From Nonomuraea pusilla (lineage in GTDB: Bacteria; Actinomycetota; Actinomycetes; Streptosporangiales; Streptosporangiaceae): a stretch of 64,000 bases of DNA. Location: NCBI RefSeq assembly GCF_900109355.1, contig NZ_FOBF01000024.1, positions 1 through 64,000 of the forward strand, given 5' to 3'. Of this stretch, positions 1 through 7,783 are shown one piece after another. The notes under the pieces were generated by a model. It saw only the letters and a list, made by a program, of their open reading frames with translations. It had not been told where the DNA came from and ran no database searches. A program made the position numbers and the translations under genes. How positions within the stretch are numbered: position 1 is the stretch's first letter; every line of letters starts with the position of its first letter.

Positions 1-201
1 CCACCACCACCAGATGCCTGGAGTGGTCGTATCCGGTATTAGACCCAGTTTCCCGGGCTTATCCCAGAGTCAGGGGCAGGTTACTCACGTGTTACTCACC
101 CGTTCGCCGCTCGAGTACCCCGAAGGGCCTTTCCGCTCGACTTGCATGTGTTAAGCACGCCGCCAGCGTTCGTCCTGAGCCAGGATCAAACTCTCCAAAC
201 A
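1..201 (-). rRNA. 16S ribosomal RNA, 5' end (partial)
   Basis: First ~200 nt of a 16S rRNA gene on the minus strand; the rest lies outside the window. The minus strand carries the universal primer site AGAGTTTGATCCTGGCTCAG at 194-175, followed by the usual GACGAACGCTGGCGGCGTGC helix region and ACATGCAAGTCGAGCGG. The mature 5' end is set at about 201 by comparison with other actinobacterial 16S genes (GGAGAGTTTGATC a few nt inside), so it may be off by a few bases. Confidence 0.97.
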
Positions 202-376
202 ATGTTTGAAGCTGGTTGAATCCCAACCAAAAGGAATCCGTCATTAATGACGGGGTGTTACATGATAATCATGCACTGGCTTTAAGCACACTGTTGAGTT
301 CTCAAGAAACGGACGCGTACTTCCTTGTTCGACTCTTCGAGAGTCTCGCTCGGAGGCGCTTTCTCGTTACTTCTTC
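202..376 (-). promoter_or_regulatory. rRNA operon leader with processing and antitermination-type elements
   Basis: Transcribed leader of the rRNA operon, read on the minus strand. It contains the actinobacterial rrn leader motif TTGAGAACTCAACAGTGTGC (305-286), a short hairpin near the transcript start (GACTCT-tcg-AGAGTC, 331-345), and two palindromes nearer the 16S end: CCGTCATTAATGACGG (238-253) and CATGATAATCATG (261-273). These are seen directly; assigning them to RNase III processing or antitermination is inference from other actinobacterial rrn leaders. Confidence 0.7.
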
Positions 377-420
377 ATTTTATCCGCTCTTCCGAATTCG
401 TGTCAAATCTTTGCGATTTG
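377..420 (-). promoter_or_regulatory. rRNA promoter (proximal) with inverted repeat over the -35 box
   Basis: On the minus strand TTGACA (406-401) is followed after 18 nt by TAAAAT (382-377), a strong primary-sigma promoter that would start transcription near 370. The -35 box is overlapped by the inverted repeat CAAATC-GCAAA-GATTTG (420-404), which may be a protein site or may simply tune the promoter. Confidence 0.75.
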
Positions 421-448
421 CTCTGAATTCCTCGGACCGGACCCCCGT

Positions 449-478
449 AACTTACCCCGGCTTTCCCGACGTGTCGAA
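449..478 (-). promoter_or_regulatory. rRNA promoter (distal, second tandem promoter)
   Basis: TTCGAC (478-473) and TAAGTT (454-449) on the minus strand are separated by 18 nt and lie ~72 bp upstream of the proximal promoter. Tandem promoters are usual for actinobacterial rRNA operons. The match is weaker than the proximal one. The stretch 479-684 holds nothing else I can recognise. Confidence 0.5.
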
Positions 479-684
479 TCAACCGATTATTCGGTGCTTC
501 GGCGCGCCCGAAAAGCCTCCTCGAACCGGGGACGCGCGGAGGCGCCTCAGCCGAGTGGCTCGTCATTTCAAGGGGCTTGCCCTGGGGCCCGTCCGCCTGA
601 TCGGCGTCCGGCTCACTCCCGGGGCGAAGTGAAAGATTAGGTCGCGATTCGCCGGACGTCAAATCCCCACGGCGACCCGCGTGT

Positions 685-717
685 CCCGCCCGGCGTAACC
701 GCAGGTCAGCGGGCGGG
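685..717 (-). terminator. possible terminator overlapping the end of the HAD gene
   Basis: CCCGCCCG (685-692) pairs perfectly with CGGGCGGG (710-717) around a 17-nt loop. The right arm lies inside the last codons and the stop codon (706-708) is in the loop. No U-tract follows, so it is only a weak candidate. Confidence 0.3.
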
Positions 718-1311
718 TGTGTCCTCACGGACCAGTCTACGCACCTGCCCGGCAGAAGTGAACACCTCGGCCGTCATCCCCGCTTCCCTGGCGGCCCGGA
801 CGTTGGTCTCGTTGTCGTCGAAGAAGAGCACCTCGCCGGGATCGGCGCCGACGCCCTCCGCGCAGATCCGGTACGCGCGCGGGTCGGGCTTGGCCACGCC
901 GATGCGGCACGAGAACGTCAGGGAGGAGAAGCGCCCCAGCCACTGCGCGTGCCCCGACTCCCACACGGGGACGAGGTCCTCGACGATGTTCGAGAGCAGC
1001 CCGAGCCGGTGGCCGGCGTCGGCGAGCTCGTGCACCAGGGCCACCATGGCGGGATCGACGTGGGACCAGCTCTCCAGGTCCGCGCTGATCAGCGCCGGCA
1101 CGTCGGCGAACCGCGCGCCCAGCCGGTCGGCGACCGCCGCCCAGTACCCTGCGCTGTCCTGCCCGGCGTCGTAGGCGGGGCGGCAGGCCCAGTACGCCTC
1201 CCAGAACGCCTCCCCGGAAACCCCCGCCAGCTCGACGAGGTAGCGCCGCGCCTGCTCCGGCTGGGTCCTGGCGATGACGCCGTACAGGTCGAACACGATC
1301 ACTCGGGCCAC
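706..1311 (-). CDS. HAD-family hydrolase
   Basis: A 201-residue haloacid-dehalogenase-superfamily hydrolase, probably cytoplasmic and Mg-dependent. Motif I is FDLYGV (nucleophile D8; Tyr stands where many members have a second Asp, as in the dehalogenase/epoxide-hydrolase-like branch), motif II is LLSNI, motif III the Lys of AKPDP, and motif IV FFDDNETN. The GTG at 1311 is chosen because the protein then begins VARVIVFD, immediately before motif I, as is normal; a longer reading frame upstream encodes only low-complexity Ala/Pro sequence and would run through the divergent neighbour. The substrate cannot be told from sequence. It lies downstream of the rRNA promoter region but on its own. Confidence 0.88.
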   Translation of the reverse strand: MARVIVFDLYGVIARTQPEQARRYLVELAGVSGEAFWEAYWACRPAYDAGQDSAGYWAAVADRLGARFADVPALISADLESWSHVDPAMVALVHELADAGHRLGLLSNIVEDLVPVWESGHAQWLGRFSSLTFSCRIGVAKPDPRAYRICAEGVGADPGEVLFFDDNETNVRAAREAGMTAEVFTSAGQVRRLVREDTPAR

Positions 1312-1342
1312 GGCTCCGAGCCTACGCGCATATCCTGCCTCG

Positions 1343-2776
1343 GTGACCACTGCCGCCACGCTCGCTCCTCCTGTCCGGCCGGCCACGAAAGCCCGCTCGT
1401 CGCTCCCCTGGTGGGCGGCGCTCCTCGCCGGGGCGGCCGCGTTCTCCGGCAACGGCGCCGCGACGCTCAACGGCGACGAGATCGCGACCATCAGCGCCGC
1501 CTCCCGCTCCATCGGCGGGCTGTGGGAGCTGGCGCGGCACATCGACGGGCATTTCCTGCCGTACTACCTGTTCATGCATGTCTGGTCGATGGCCGGGACG
1601 TCGGAGCTCTGGCTGCGGCTGCCCTCGGCGCTGGCCGTCGCGGTGGCGGCGGGGTTCCTCGTGGACCTCGGCCGGCGGGTGCACAGCACCAGAGCGGGCC
1701 TGGTGGGGGCGGCCGTCTTCGCGCTGTTGCCTTCGGTGTCGTACTACGGGGCGTTCGCCCGGTCCTACGCGTTCGCGGCGGCGGCGGTCGTCCTGTCGTT
1801 CTGGGCGCTGCACCGGGCGGTGGAGCGGCGCGACGCGCGCGGCTGGGTGACGTACGGGATCGCGGTGGCGCTGGTGTGCTGCACCCACCTGTTCGCCGTG
1901 CTCACGCTGCCCGCCCACCTGGCGCTGGCCCGCAGGGACGTGCTGGCGCGGATGCTGCCCGCGCTCGCCGTGGGCGGCGTGCCCGCGGCGGTGCTGGGCC
2001 TCGTCGGCTTCGGCGAACGCCACGCGATCAGCTGGATCCCGCAGCGCGGGCCCGAGGTGCTGCTCAAGTTCCCGAAGATGGCGGCGGGCACGACGGTGGC
2101 GGGCGTGCTGCTGTTCACGGTGGCGCTGGCGGGGGCAGCGCTGCTGTGGCCGCGGGCGCGCGGCTGGGCCGCGGCGCTGCTCGGCTGGCTGGTGCTGCCG
2201 CCCGTGCTGCTGCTCGCGGTGTCGCACCTGGTGACGCCGGTGTACGTCGACCGCTACCTGTTCGTCACCGCGCCCGCGCTCGCCCTGCTGGCGGGAGCGG
2301 CCGTGGCCGCGCTGCCGAGGTTCGGGACGGCGGCGGGGGTGGCGCTCGCCCTGCTCGTGGTGGGGGTCTCGGTGCCCGACCACGTCGCGGTACGCGAGGA
2401 GAACGGCCGGTTCGAGAACATCCCCTGGGCCCTACGGGTGATCAAGGCGCAGCGCGACGACGCGATCGTCTACGGGCAGAGCCAGCTGCGGGCGGGGTTC
2501 GAGTACTACGCCGACTCGCTCATGCCGGTGGACGTGCTGAAGGCGGGCGACGCGCCGGCGCCGGACGGGTTCGCCTACCCGGAACGTCCCGACGTCGCCG
2601 CGGCGCTGGAGGGACGCGACCGGGTGTGGGTGGTGTGGCGCGGCACCAAGCAGGAGGGCCTGGCGGACGGCGGGCTGTCCCGGGTGGCGGAGGTGCGGCG
2701 GGCCGGGTTCGAGCCGGCGTGGGCCAAGCACTCGGCCGACCTCCCCGGCCTCACCGTGGCCCTGTTCACCCGATAG
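1343..2776 (+). CDS. multi-pass membrane glycosyltransferase-like protein (GT39/mannosyltransferase type)
   Basis: A 477-residue integral membrane protein with about ten hydrophobic segments and, after the first of them, a GDEIAT motif, resembling the acidic catalytic loop of GT-C/GT39-type lipid-linked sugar transferases. A soluble C-terminal part (after about residue 350) ends in a Trp-rich stretch (DRVWVVWRG). Likely acts at the membrane on polyprenyl-phosphate sugars; the acceptor is unknown. The GTG start follows a TATCCT -10 box (1331-1336) by exactly 6 nt, which points to a leaderless transcript. Only 31 bp separate it from the divergent HAD gene. Its stop codon directly abuts a tandem repeat array. 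Confidence 0.72.
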   Translation: MTTAATLAPPVRPATKARSSLPWWAALLAGAAAFSGNGAATLNGDEIATISAASRSIGGLWELARHIDGHFLPYYLFMHVWSMAGTSELWLRLPSALAVAVAAGFLVDLGRRVHSTRAGLVGAAVFALLPSVSYYGAFARSYAFAAAAVVLSFWALHRAVERRDARGWVTYGIAVALVCCTHLFAVLTLPAHLALARRDVLARMLPALAVGGVPAAVLGLVGFGERHAISWIPQRGPEVLLKFPKMAAGTTVAGVLLFTVALAGAALLWPRARGWAAALLGWLVLPPVLLLAVSHLVTPVYVDRYLFVTAPALALLAGAAVAALPRFGTAAGVALALLVVGVSVPDHVAVREENGRFENIPWALRVIKAQRDDAIVYGQSQLRAGFEYYADSLMPVDVLKAGDAPAPDGFAYPERPDVAAALEGRDRVWVVWRGTKQEGLADGGLSRVAEVRRAGFEPAWAKHSADLPGLTVALFTR

Positions 2777-3117
2777 GCCCGTTCACGGGGAAAGGCCCTG
2801 GACGCACGGCAAGCCCGCCCACCCCGCAAGGCCTTGGACGCACGGCAGGCCTGCCCACCCGGAAGGACCCCCGCCAGCCGACAGGCCCCGCTCAACCGAA
2901 AGGGCCCGCCCAGCCGACAGGCCCTCTCACGCGAAGGGACCCCGTCATACGAGAGGGCCGCTCACGCGAAAGGACCTCGATCACGCGGCAGGCCCGCTCA
3001 CATCGAAGGGGCCTTGGTCACGGACGGGCCCGTTCGCAGGAAGGGGCCCTGGTCACGCGACAGGCCCGTTCAGGTGAAGGGCCTTGGTCATGCGGTGCGG
3101 CCGTTCGCGTGAAACGG
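2777..3117. repeat. degenerate 36-bp tandem repeat array (nine full units plus a partial one)
   Basis: Units begin at 2777, 2813, 2849, 2885, 2921, 2956, 2992, 3028 and 3064 (seven of 36 bp, two of 35 bp), then a partial unit from 3099. Each starts near GCCCGTTCACGCGAAAGG and continues with a CCTTGGTCACG-like half ending in GACAG. Units differ from each other at many positions, so the array is old or diverging. It fills nearly the whole gap between the membrane glycosyltransferase stop and the tyrS terminator. No gene is supported here, although the 36-bp period keeps a plus-strand frame open. Confidence 0.85.
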
Positions 3118-3156
3118 TTCTGCGCCCCCAAGAGAACACTCCCACCCCGGACGTGG

Positions 3157-3190
3157 CGAGGGGCGGCGCCCGGGTGGGCGCCGCCCCTCG
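3157..3190 (-). terminator. tyrS terminator hairpin
   Basis: CGAGGGGCGGCGCCC (3157-3171) and GGGCGCCGCCCCTCG (3176-3190) form a perfect 15-bp stem with a 4-nt loop, 24 bp past the tyrS stop. It lacks a clear U-tract, as is common in actinomycetes. Confidence 0.7.
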
Positions 3191-3214
3191 GAAGGGTGGC
3201 GGGGCGGGGCCGGG

Positions 3215-4480
3215 TCAGCCGACCTCGACGCCGCCGATCGACTTCTTGCCGCGCCGCAGCACCATGAAGCGCCCGTGCAGCAGGTCGTCGGCGGCAGGCA
3301 CGTACGCCTCGTCAGTGATCTTGACGTTGTTGAGGTACGCGCCGCCCTCCTTGACCGCCCTGCGGGCCGCCGACTTCGACTCGACCAGCCCGCTGTCGGA
3401 CAGCAGGTCGACGAACGACGCGCCGAGCGCGGGGACGGCGGCCTTGGGCACCTCGGCGAGCGCGGCCTGCAGGGTGGCGGCCGGCAGTTCCTTGAGCTCG
3501 CCCTGTCCGAACAGCGCGCGGGAGGCGGCGACGACGGCCTGCAGCTCGTCGGCGCCGTGGACCATCGTGGTGAGGTCCTCGGCCAGCGCGCGCTGCGCCT
3601 CACGGGCGAACGGCCGGTCGGCGACCGCCTTCTCCAGCTCGTCGATCTCCTCGCGGGTGCGGAAGGTGAACACCTTGAGGAAGCGGACCACGTCGCGGTC
3701 GTCGGCGTTCAGCCAGTACTGGTAGAACGCGTACGGCGAGGTCAGGCTGCCGTCGAGCCACACGGCGCCGCCCGCGGTCTTGCCGAACTTCGTGCCGTCG
3801 GCCTTGGTGATCAGCTTGCCGGTCAGGGCGTGGACGTGGCCGCCCTCGACGCGCCTGACGAGGTCGACGCCGGCCGTGATGTTGCCCCACTGGTCGCTGC
3901 CGCCGAGCTGGAGCGTGCAGCCGTGCCTGCGGTACAGCTCCAGGTAGTCGTTGGCCTGCAGGATCTGGTAGCTGAACTCGGTGTAGCTGAGCCCTTCGCC
4001 GGCGAGCCTGGCGGAGACCGACTCGCGGGCCAGCATGCGGTTGACCGGGAAGTGCTTGCCGACGTCGCGCAGGAAGTCGATGGCCGACATCTCGGCCGTC
4101 CAGTCGAGGTTGCTGACGAGCGTGGCCGAGGTGGGGCCGGGCTCGAACGACAGGAACTTCTCCACCTGCACGCGGATCTTGGACACCCACTCGGCGACGA
4201 CGTCCTCGGTGTTGAGCACGCGCTCGGTGCTGCGGCCGCTGGGGTCGCCGATGAGGCCGGTGGCGCCGCCGACCAGGCCGATGGGCCGGTGGCCCGCCCG
4301 CTGGAAGCGCGTGAGGATCAGCAGCGTGGCGAGGTTGCCGACGTGCAGGGACGGCGCGGTGGGGTCGAAACCGGCATAGACCGTGATCGGACCCTTCGAC
4401 AGCGCCTCACGCAGGGCGTCGATGTCGGTGGTCTGCGCGAGGACGTCGCGCCATTCGAGTTCATCGAGGATGTCGGTCAC
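3215..4480 (-). CDS. tyrS: tyrosyl-tRNA synthetase
   Basis: A class I aminoacyl-tRNA synthetase of 421 residues that charges tRNA-Tyr. The HIGH signature appears as HVGN (46-49) and the KMSKS loop as KFGKT (231-235), with the LGGSDQWGNI tyrosine-site segment at about 192-201 and a C-terminal S4-type RNA-binding domain (about 350-421). Length is typical for bacterial TyrRS. The start is a GTG at 4480 with GGAAAG about 12 nt upstream. Expressed alone; a strong hairpin follows the stop codon. The 36-bp repeat array lies just beyond that hairpin. Confidence 0.97.
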   Translation of the reverse strand: MTDILDELEWRDVLAQTTDIDALREALSKGPITVYAGFDPTAPSLHVGNLATLLILTRFQRAGHRPIGLVGGATGLIGDPSGRSTERVLNTEDVVAEWVSKIRVQVEKFLSFEPGPTSATLVSNLDWTAEMSAIDFLRDVGKHFPVNRMLARESVSARLAGEGLSYTEFSYQILQANDYLELYRRHGCTLQLGGSDQWGNITAGVDLVRRVEGGHVHALTGKLITKADGTKFGKTAGGAVWLDGSLTSPYAFYQYWLNADDRDVVRFLKVFTFRTREEIDELEKAVADRPFAREAQRALAEDLTTMVHGADELQAVVAASRALFGQGELKELPAATLQAALAEVPKAAVPALGASFVDLLSDSGLVESKSAARRAVKEGGAYLNNVKITDEAYVPAADDLLHGRFMVLRRGKKSIGGVEVG

Positions 4481-4565
4481 GGTAGCTGGCTTTCCGATAG
4501 AGGTTCAGTGATTACAGCGTGCCCGATCGCGGCGTGTGACCGCTACTTGGATACTCTCGGGCTCC

Positions 4566-4967
4566 ATGTGGAAGGTCCGTCGCGAGCCGGCCGTTTTGAA
4601 GATCTTAGGGGGTCTCGTGTGCGCGGGGCTCGCCGTCTACTGGTGGTCGGTGGGCGACCTGGCCGGCGTGGTGCTGGCCGTGCCCGCGGCGGTGCTGGTG
4701 GGGGCGATGGGCCTGCGGGACGTGCTCGTGCCGGTGCGGCTGGCGGCGGACGAGGGCGGCATCACGGTGGTGCACGGGTTCGCGGGCCGCAGGCGCGTGC
4801 CGTGGGACGAGGTGCGCGAGATCACCGTGGACGTTCGCACGAGGTACGGGCTGCGCAGCGAGATGCTGGAGATCGACACGGGCGACCACCTGCACGTCTT
4901 CAGCCGTCACGAGCTCGGCGCCTCCCCCACGGAGGTGGCGGCGGTGCTGCGCCGGCGCGGGACGTGA
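4566..4967 (+). CDS. PH-domain-like small membrane protein
   Basis: A 133-residue protein with two closely spaced hydrophobic segments (about residues 10-50) followed by a soluble domain resembling bacterial PH/DUF2581-type domains (GITVVHGFAGRRRVPWDEVREI pattern, with the conserved Trp-Asp-x-Val before a beta-strand). Such proteins are common in actinobacteria and have no defined role. The ATG at 4566 follows a TACTCT -10 box (4552-4557) by 8 nt, suggesting a leaderless message; a longer start at 4536 has no ribosome site. Its 3' end overlaps the convergent glycosylase gene by 61 bp. Confidence 0.7.
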   Translation: MWKVRREPAVLKILGGLVCAGLAVYWWSVGDLAGVVLAVPAAVLVGAMGLRDVLVPVRLAADEGGITVVHGFAGRRRVPWDEVREITVDVRTRYGLRSEMLEIDTGDHLHVFSRHELGASPTEVAAVLRRRGT

Positions 4968-5728
4968 GCCCGGTACGGCGAGACGGTGGGGTCGCCGTCG
5001 ATCCAGAACCGCCACGGGGTGTCCTTGGCGGTGGAGATGCCGGTGCGGGGGCCCGAGCGGATCTCGCCGGGGTGGGCGGGGCGGCCTTCGAGGACGGCGG
5101 CCGATCCGTGCGGCACGCCGGTCAGGGTGGCCGCGTGCCCGGCGGGGCCGTCGGGGGCGGCTTCCCCGGGCAGGCCGAGGGGCCGCAGCGCCGCGGCCGG
5201 GCCCTCCCAGACGGCGTCGAGGCCGTTGTGCTCGCGCGCCAGGCCGAGCGCCACGGCCAGCCTGGCGGGACCGCGGGCCAGGTCGCGTTCGGGGGCGGAA
5301 CGGCGGGCCGCGGCAGCGTCGCGGCCCGGGGCGGAACCGCGGGCGACGGCAGGGTCGCGGCCGGGGGCTGAGCGGCGGGCGCGGGCCACGTCGAGACCGG
5401 CCACGACCTCGCCGGCGCGCAGCAGCACGGCCGAGCCGTGCCCTTCGGGCAGGCAGACGAGGTTGGTGCAGAAGTGCATGCCGTACGTGAAGTACACGTA
5501 CAGGTGGCCGGGCGGGCCGAACATGACGGCGTTCCTCGGGGTCTTGCCCCGGTAGGTGTGCGCGGCGGGGTCCTCGCCGGGGCCGCCGTACGCCTCGACC
5601 TCGGTCAGGCGTACGGCGACGGGCCCGTGGACGAGGACGCGCCCGAGCAGGTCGGGCGCCACCTCGTGCGACGGCCGGTCGAAGAAGCTCCGCGGCAGCG
5701 GCGCGGAGCTCAGCTCCCCGCGGCCCAT
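4907..5728 (-). CDS. DNA-3-methyladenine glycosylase (AAG/MPG type)
   Basis: A 273-residue AAG-family glycosylase that removes alkylated purines in base excision repair. Family landmarks: LLGRVLVHG near the N-terminus, TEVEAYGGPGEDPAAHTYRG (catalytic Glu/Tyr region), RNAVMFGPPGHLYVYFTYGMHFC, and FWIDGDP near the C-terminus. The ATG at 5728 overlaps the end of argH by 19 nt, so the two may be translated together. Odd: between ARARRS and DLARGPARL the protein holds three copies of a 12-residue unit (RSAPGRDxA) encoded by three 36-bp repeats at 5282-5389, extending a loop that is shorter in relatives. The C-terminus runs 61 bp into the opposite-strand PH-like gene. Confidence 0.9.
   Translation of the reverse strand: MGRGELSSAPLPRSFFDRPSHEVAPDLLGRVLVHGPVAVRLTEVEAYGGPGEDPAAHTYRGKTPRNAVMFGPPGHLYVYFTYGMHFCTNLVCLPEGHGSAVLLRAGEVVAGLDVARARRSAPGRDPAVARGSAPGRDAAAARRSAPERDLARGPARLAVALGLAREHNGLDAVWEGPAAALRPLGLPGEAAPDGPAGHAATLTGVPHGSAAVLEGRPAHPGEIRSGPRTGISTAKDTPWRFWIDGDPTVSPYRAHVPRRRSTAATSVGEAPSS
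5282..5389 (-). repeat. three in-frame 36-bp repeats inside the glycosylase gene
   Basis: Copies at 5282-5317, 5318-5353 and 5354-5389 each begin GTCGCG and share most bases. They encode tandem 12-residue units (R-S-A-P-G-R-D type) in the glycosylase. The period is a multiple of three, so the frame survives. Confidence 0.8.
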
Positions 5729-7125
5729 GCCGCCTGCGTGTCGACGGTCTCCCCCAGCGCCACGAGCTGGTCGCGGACGCGGTCGGGGGCGGTGCCGCCG
5801 TGCGCCTTGCGCGCGGCGAGCGCGCCGGGCACGTTGAGCACGTCGCGGACGTCGGGGGTCAGGTGCGGCGACACCTTGACCAGCTCGTCGTCGGTGAGGT
5901 CGCCGAGGTCCTTGTCGTTGACCTGGCACCAGACGACGAGGTGGCCGACGGCCTCGTGCGCCTCGCGGAACGGCACGCCCCTGCGCACCAGCAGCTCGGC
6001 CAGGTCGGTGGCGAGCGCGAAGCCGTCGGGGGCCGACGCCTCCAGGCGCGCGGTGTTGACCCGCATGGTGGCGACCAGGCCCGCCATGGCGGGCAGGACG
6101 AGCAGCAGGGTGTCGACCGAGTCGAACACCGGCTCCTTGTCCTCCTGCAGGTCGCGGTTGTACGTCAGGGGCAGGCCCTTGAGCGTGGTCAGCAGCGACA
6201 TGAGGTTGCCGATGAGCCGCCCGGACTTGCCGCGCGCCAGTTCGGCCACGTCGGGGTTCTTCTTCTGCGGCATGATCGACGAGCCGGTGGAGTAGGCGTC
6301 GTCCATCTCGATCCAGCGGAACTCCTGCGAGGCCCACAGGACGATCTCCTCGCCGAGCCGCGACAGGTGCATGCCGATCATGGCGGCCGCGAAGAGGAAC
6401 TCGGCGGCGAAGTCGCGGTCGGCGACGGCGTCCATCGAGTTGGGGGCGGCGGAGGAGAAGCCGAGCTCCTCGGCCACGGCCTGCGGGTCGAGCGGCAGCG
6501 ACGACCCGGCGAGCGCGCCGGAGCCCAGCGGGGAGACGGCGGCCCGCCGGTCCCAGTCGATGAGCCTGTCGATGTCGCGCGTGAACGCGTGGACGTGGGC
6601 GAGCAGCTGGTGCCCGAACGACACCGGCTGGGCGTGCTGCAGGTGCGTCATGCCGGGCGCGGCGGTCTCGGCGTGCTGCTCGGCCTGCGCCATGAGCGCG
6701 GTCTCCAGCTCGACCAGCCTGGAGACGATGGTGCGGGCGTGGTCGCGCAGGTACAGGCGCAGGTCGGTGGCGATCTGGTCGTTGCGGCTGCGGCCGGCGC
6801 GCAGCTTGCCGCCGAGGGAGCCGAGCCGCTCCAGCAGGCCGCGCTCCAGCGCGGTGTGCACGTCCTCGTCGGCGACCGTCGGGCGGAACTCGCCCGCCTT
6901 GCAGGCCTGCTCCAGGTCGTCGAGCGCGGCGATCATGCGCTCGAGCTCCTCGTCGCTCAGCAGTGCGGCCCTGTGCAGGACCCGGGCGTGGGCCCGGGAG
7001 GCGGCCAGGTCGTACGGGACCAGGCGCCAGTCGAAGTGCACGCTCACCGACAGCCGGGTCAGCGCGTCGGACGGGCCGCCTTCGAAGCGCCCGCCCCACA
7101 GCCGCATCGGCTTGCCATCACTCAC
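5710..7125 (-). CDS. argH: argininosuccinate lyase
   Basis: Last step of arginine synthesis: argininosuccinate to arginine plus fumarate; cytoplasmic homotetramer. The 471-residue protein carries the fumarase/aspartase-superfamily signature GSSIMPQKKNP, the TxxxHLQ(H)AQP segment, and RSRNDQ. GTG at 7125 is preferred (VSDGKPMRLWGGRF) because AAGGAG sits 6 nt before it, whereas the in-frame ATG at 7131 immediately abuts that Shine-Dalgarno sequence. It lies 151 bp downstream of argR on the same strand, after a hairpin (7186-7206), so it may have its own promoter (a TATGGT box lies near 7160). argG is not in the window. Confidence 0.96.
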   Translation of the reverse strand: MSDGKPMRLWGGRFEGGPSDALTRLSVSVHFDWRLVPYDLAASRAHARVLHRAALLSDEELERMIAALDDLEQACKAGEFRPTVADEDVHTALERGLLERLGSLGGKLRAGRSRNDQIATDLRLYLRDHARTIVSRLVELETALMAQAEQHAETAAPGMTHLQHAQPVSFGHQLLAHVHAFTRDIDRLIDWDRRAAVSPLGSGALAGSSLPLDPQAVAEELGFSSAAPNSMDAVADRDFAAEFLFAAAMIGMHLSRLGEEIVLWASQEFRWIEMDDAYSTGSSIMPQKKNPDVAELARGKSGRLIGNLMSLLTTLKGLPLTYNRDLQEDKEPVFDSVDTLLLVLPAMAGLVATMRVNTARLEASAPDGFALATDLAELLVRRGVPFREAHEAVGHLVVWCQVNDKDLGDLTDDELVKVSPHLTPDVRDVLNVPGALAARKAHGGTAPDRVRDQLVALGETVDTQAAWAAGS

Positions 7126-7185
7126 CGTCATCTCCTTCGTGTCCCCCGCGACCATAGTGCACCTCAGCCCTTCTTGCGTCCCGGG

Positions 7186-7206
7186 CCGCCGTGATCGGGA
7201 CGGCGG
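7186..7206 (-). terminator. weak hairpin between argR and argH
   Basis: CCGCCGT (7186-7192) pairs with ACGGCGG (7200-7206) around GATCGGG. Just upstream on the minus strand, TTCAT-type half-sites (7216-7237) recall the argC operator region. It could be a partial terminator that sets argH apart from argCJBDFR. Confidence 0.35.
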
Positions 7207-7276
7207 GCACGGGACATTTCATGATCTTCATTGCTTGACGTGGTCGGCGGCGCGCGGCGGGCGGGCCCTGGGCGGG

Positions 7277-7783
7277 CTAGCTCCGCCGGTCGGCCACCTT
7301 CAGCAGCGACTCGGCGACCGCCTGCCCGCCCGCGGGATCGCGGCTGATGACGAGGATCGTGTCGTCGCCGGCCACCGTGCCGAGGATGGACTCCCAGTCG
7401 GCGTGGTCGATGGCGGAGGCCAGGAACTGGGCGGCGCCCGGGGGCGTCCTGACGATGACCAGGTTCGCCGACGCCTCGGCGGCGACGAGCAGTTCCTCGG
7501 CGATGCGGCGCAGCCGGGCGGCCGGGCTCTCCCCGGTGCCGACCCTGGCGAGCGGGATGCGGCCGCCGCCCTCGCCTGGCAGGGCGTACACGAGCGAGCC
7601 GTCCTCGGCGCGCAGCTTGAGCGCGCCGAGCTCGTCCAGGTCGCGTGAGAGCGTCGCCTGGGTGACCTCGAGGCCGCTCTCGGCGAGCAGCTTGGCCAGC
7701 TCGGGCTGGGAGCGCACGGGCTGCCGCGTCAGCAGCTCCGTGATCTTCGCCTGCCGCGCGGCCTTGGTCATCGGGATGGTCAC
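7277..7783 (-). CDS. argR: arginine repressor
   Basis: A 168-residue ArgR/AhrC repressor that senses L-arginine and controls arg genes. The N-terminal winged helix shows SQPELAKLLAESG and the recognition helix VTQATLSRDLDELG; the C-terminal hexamer/arginine-binding domain has GTVAGDDTILVI. The GTG at 7783 overlaps the argF stop (GTGA); an ATG at 7771 (MTKAARQ) is an alternative start. Being last in the argCJBDF run, it is probably co-transcribed with, and autoregulates, the operon. Confidence 0.95.
   Translation of the reverse strand: MTIPMTKAARQAKITELLTRQPVRSQPELAKLLAESGLEVTQATLSRDLDELGALKLRAEDGSLVYALPGEGGGRIPLARVGTGESPAARLRRIAEELLVAAEASANLVIVRTPPGAAQFLASAIDHADWESILGTVAGDDTILVISRDPAGGQAVAESLLKVADRRS

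Noticed and set aside
1312..1542. Longer start for the HAD gene (278 residues)
   Set aside because: The extension is low-complexity and would overlap the promoter and start of the divergent gene; the HAD fold begins right after GTG 1311.
2777..3117. CRISPR array
   Set aside because: Units of 36 bp are contiguous and diverged, with no unique spacers and no cas genes nearby.
949..3267. Very long plus-strand open frame through the glycosyltransferase gene and the 36-bp repeats
   Set aside because: It is a GC-rich shadow frame: Arg/Gly/Ala-rich with no domain, overlapping a real gene in another frame; the repeats keep it open because 36 is a multiple of three.
4907..7099. 730-residue minus-strand frame joining argH region and glycosylase
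   Set aside because: The first part is argH read in the wrong frame; the glycosylase starts at ATG 5728.
7156..7276. tRNA or small RNA gene between argH and argR
   Set aside because: Only a 7-bp hairpin and AT-rich half-sites are visible; no cloverleaf can be drawn.
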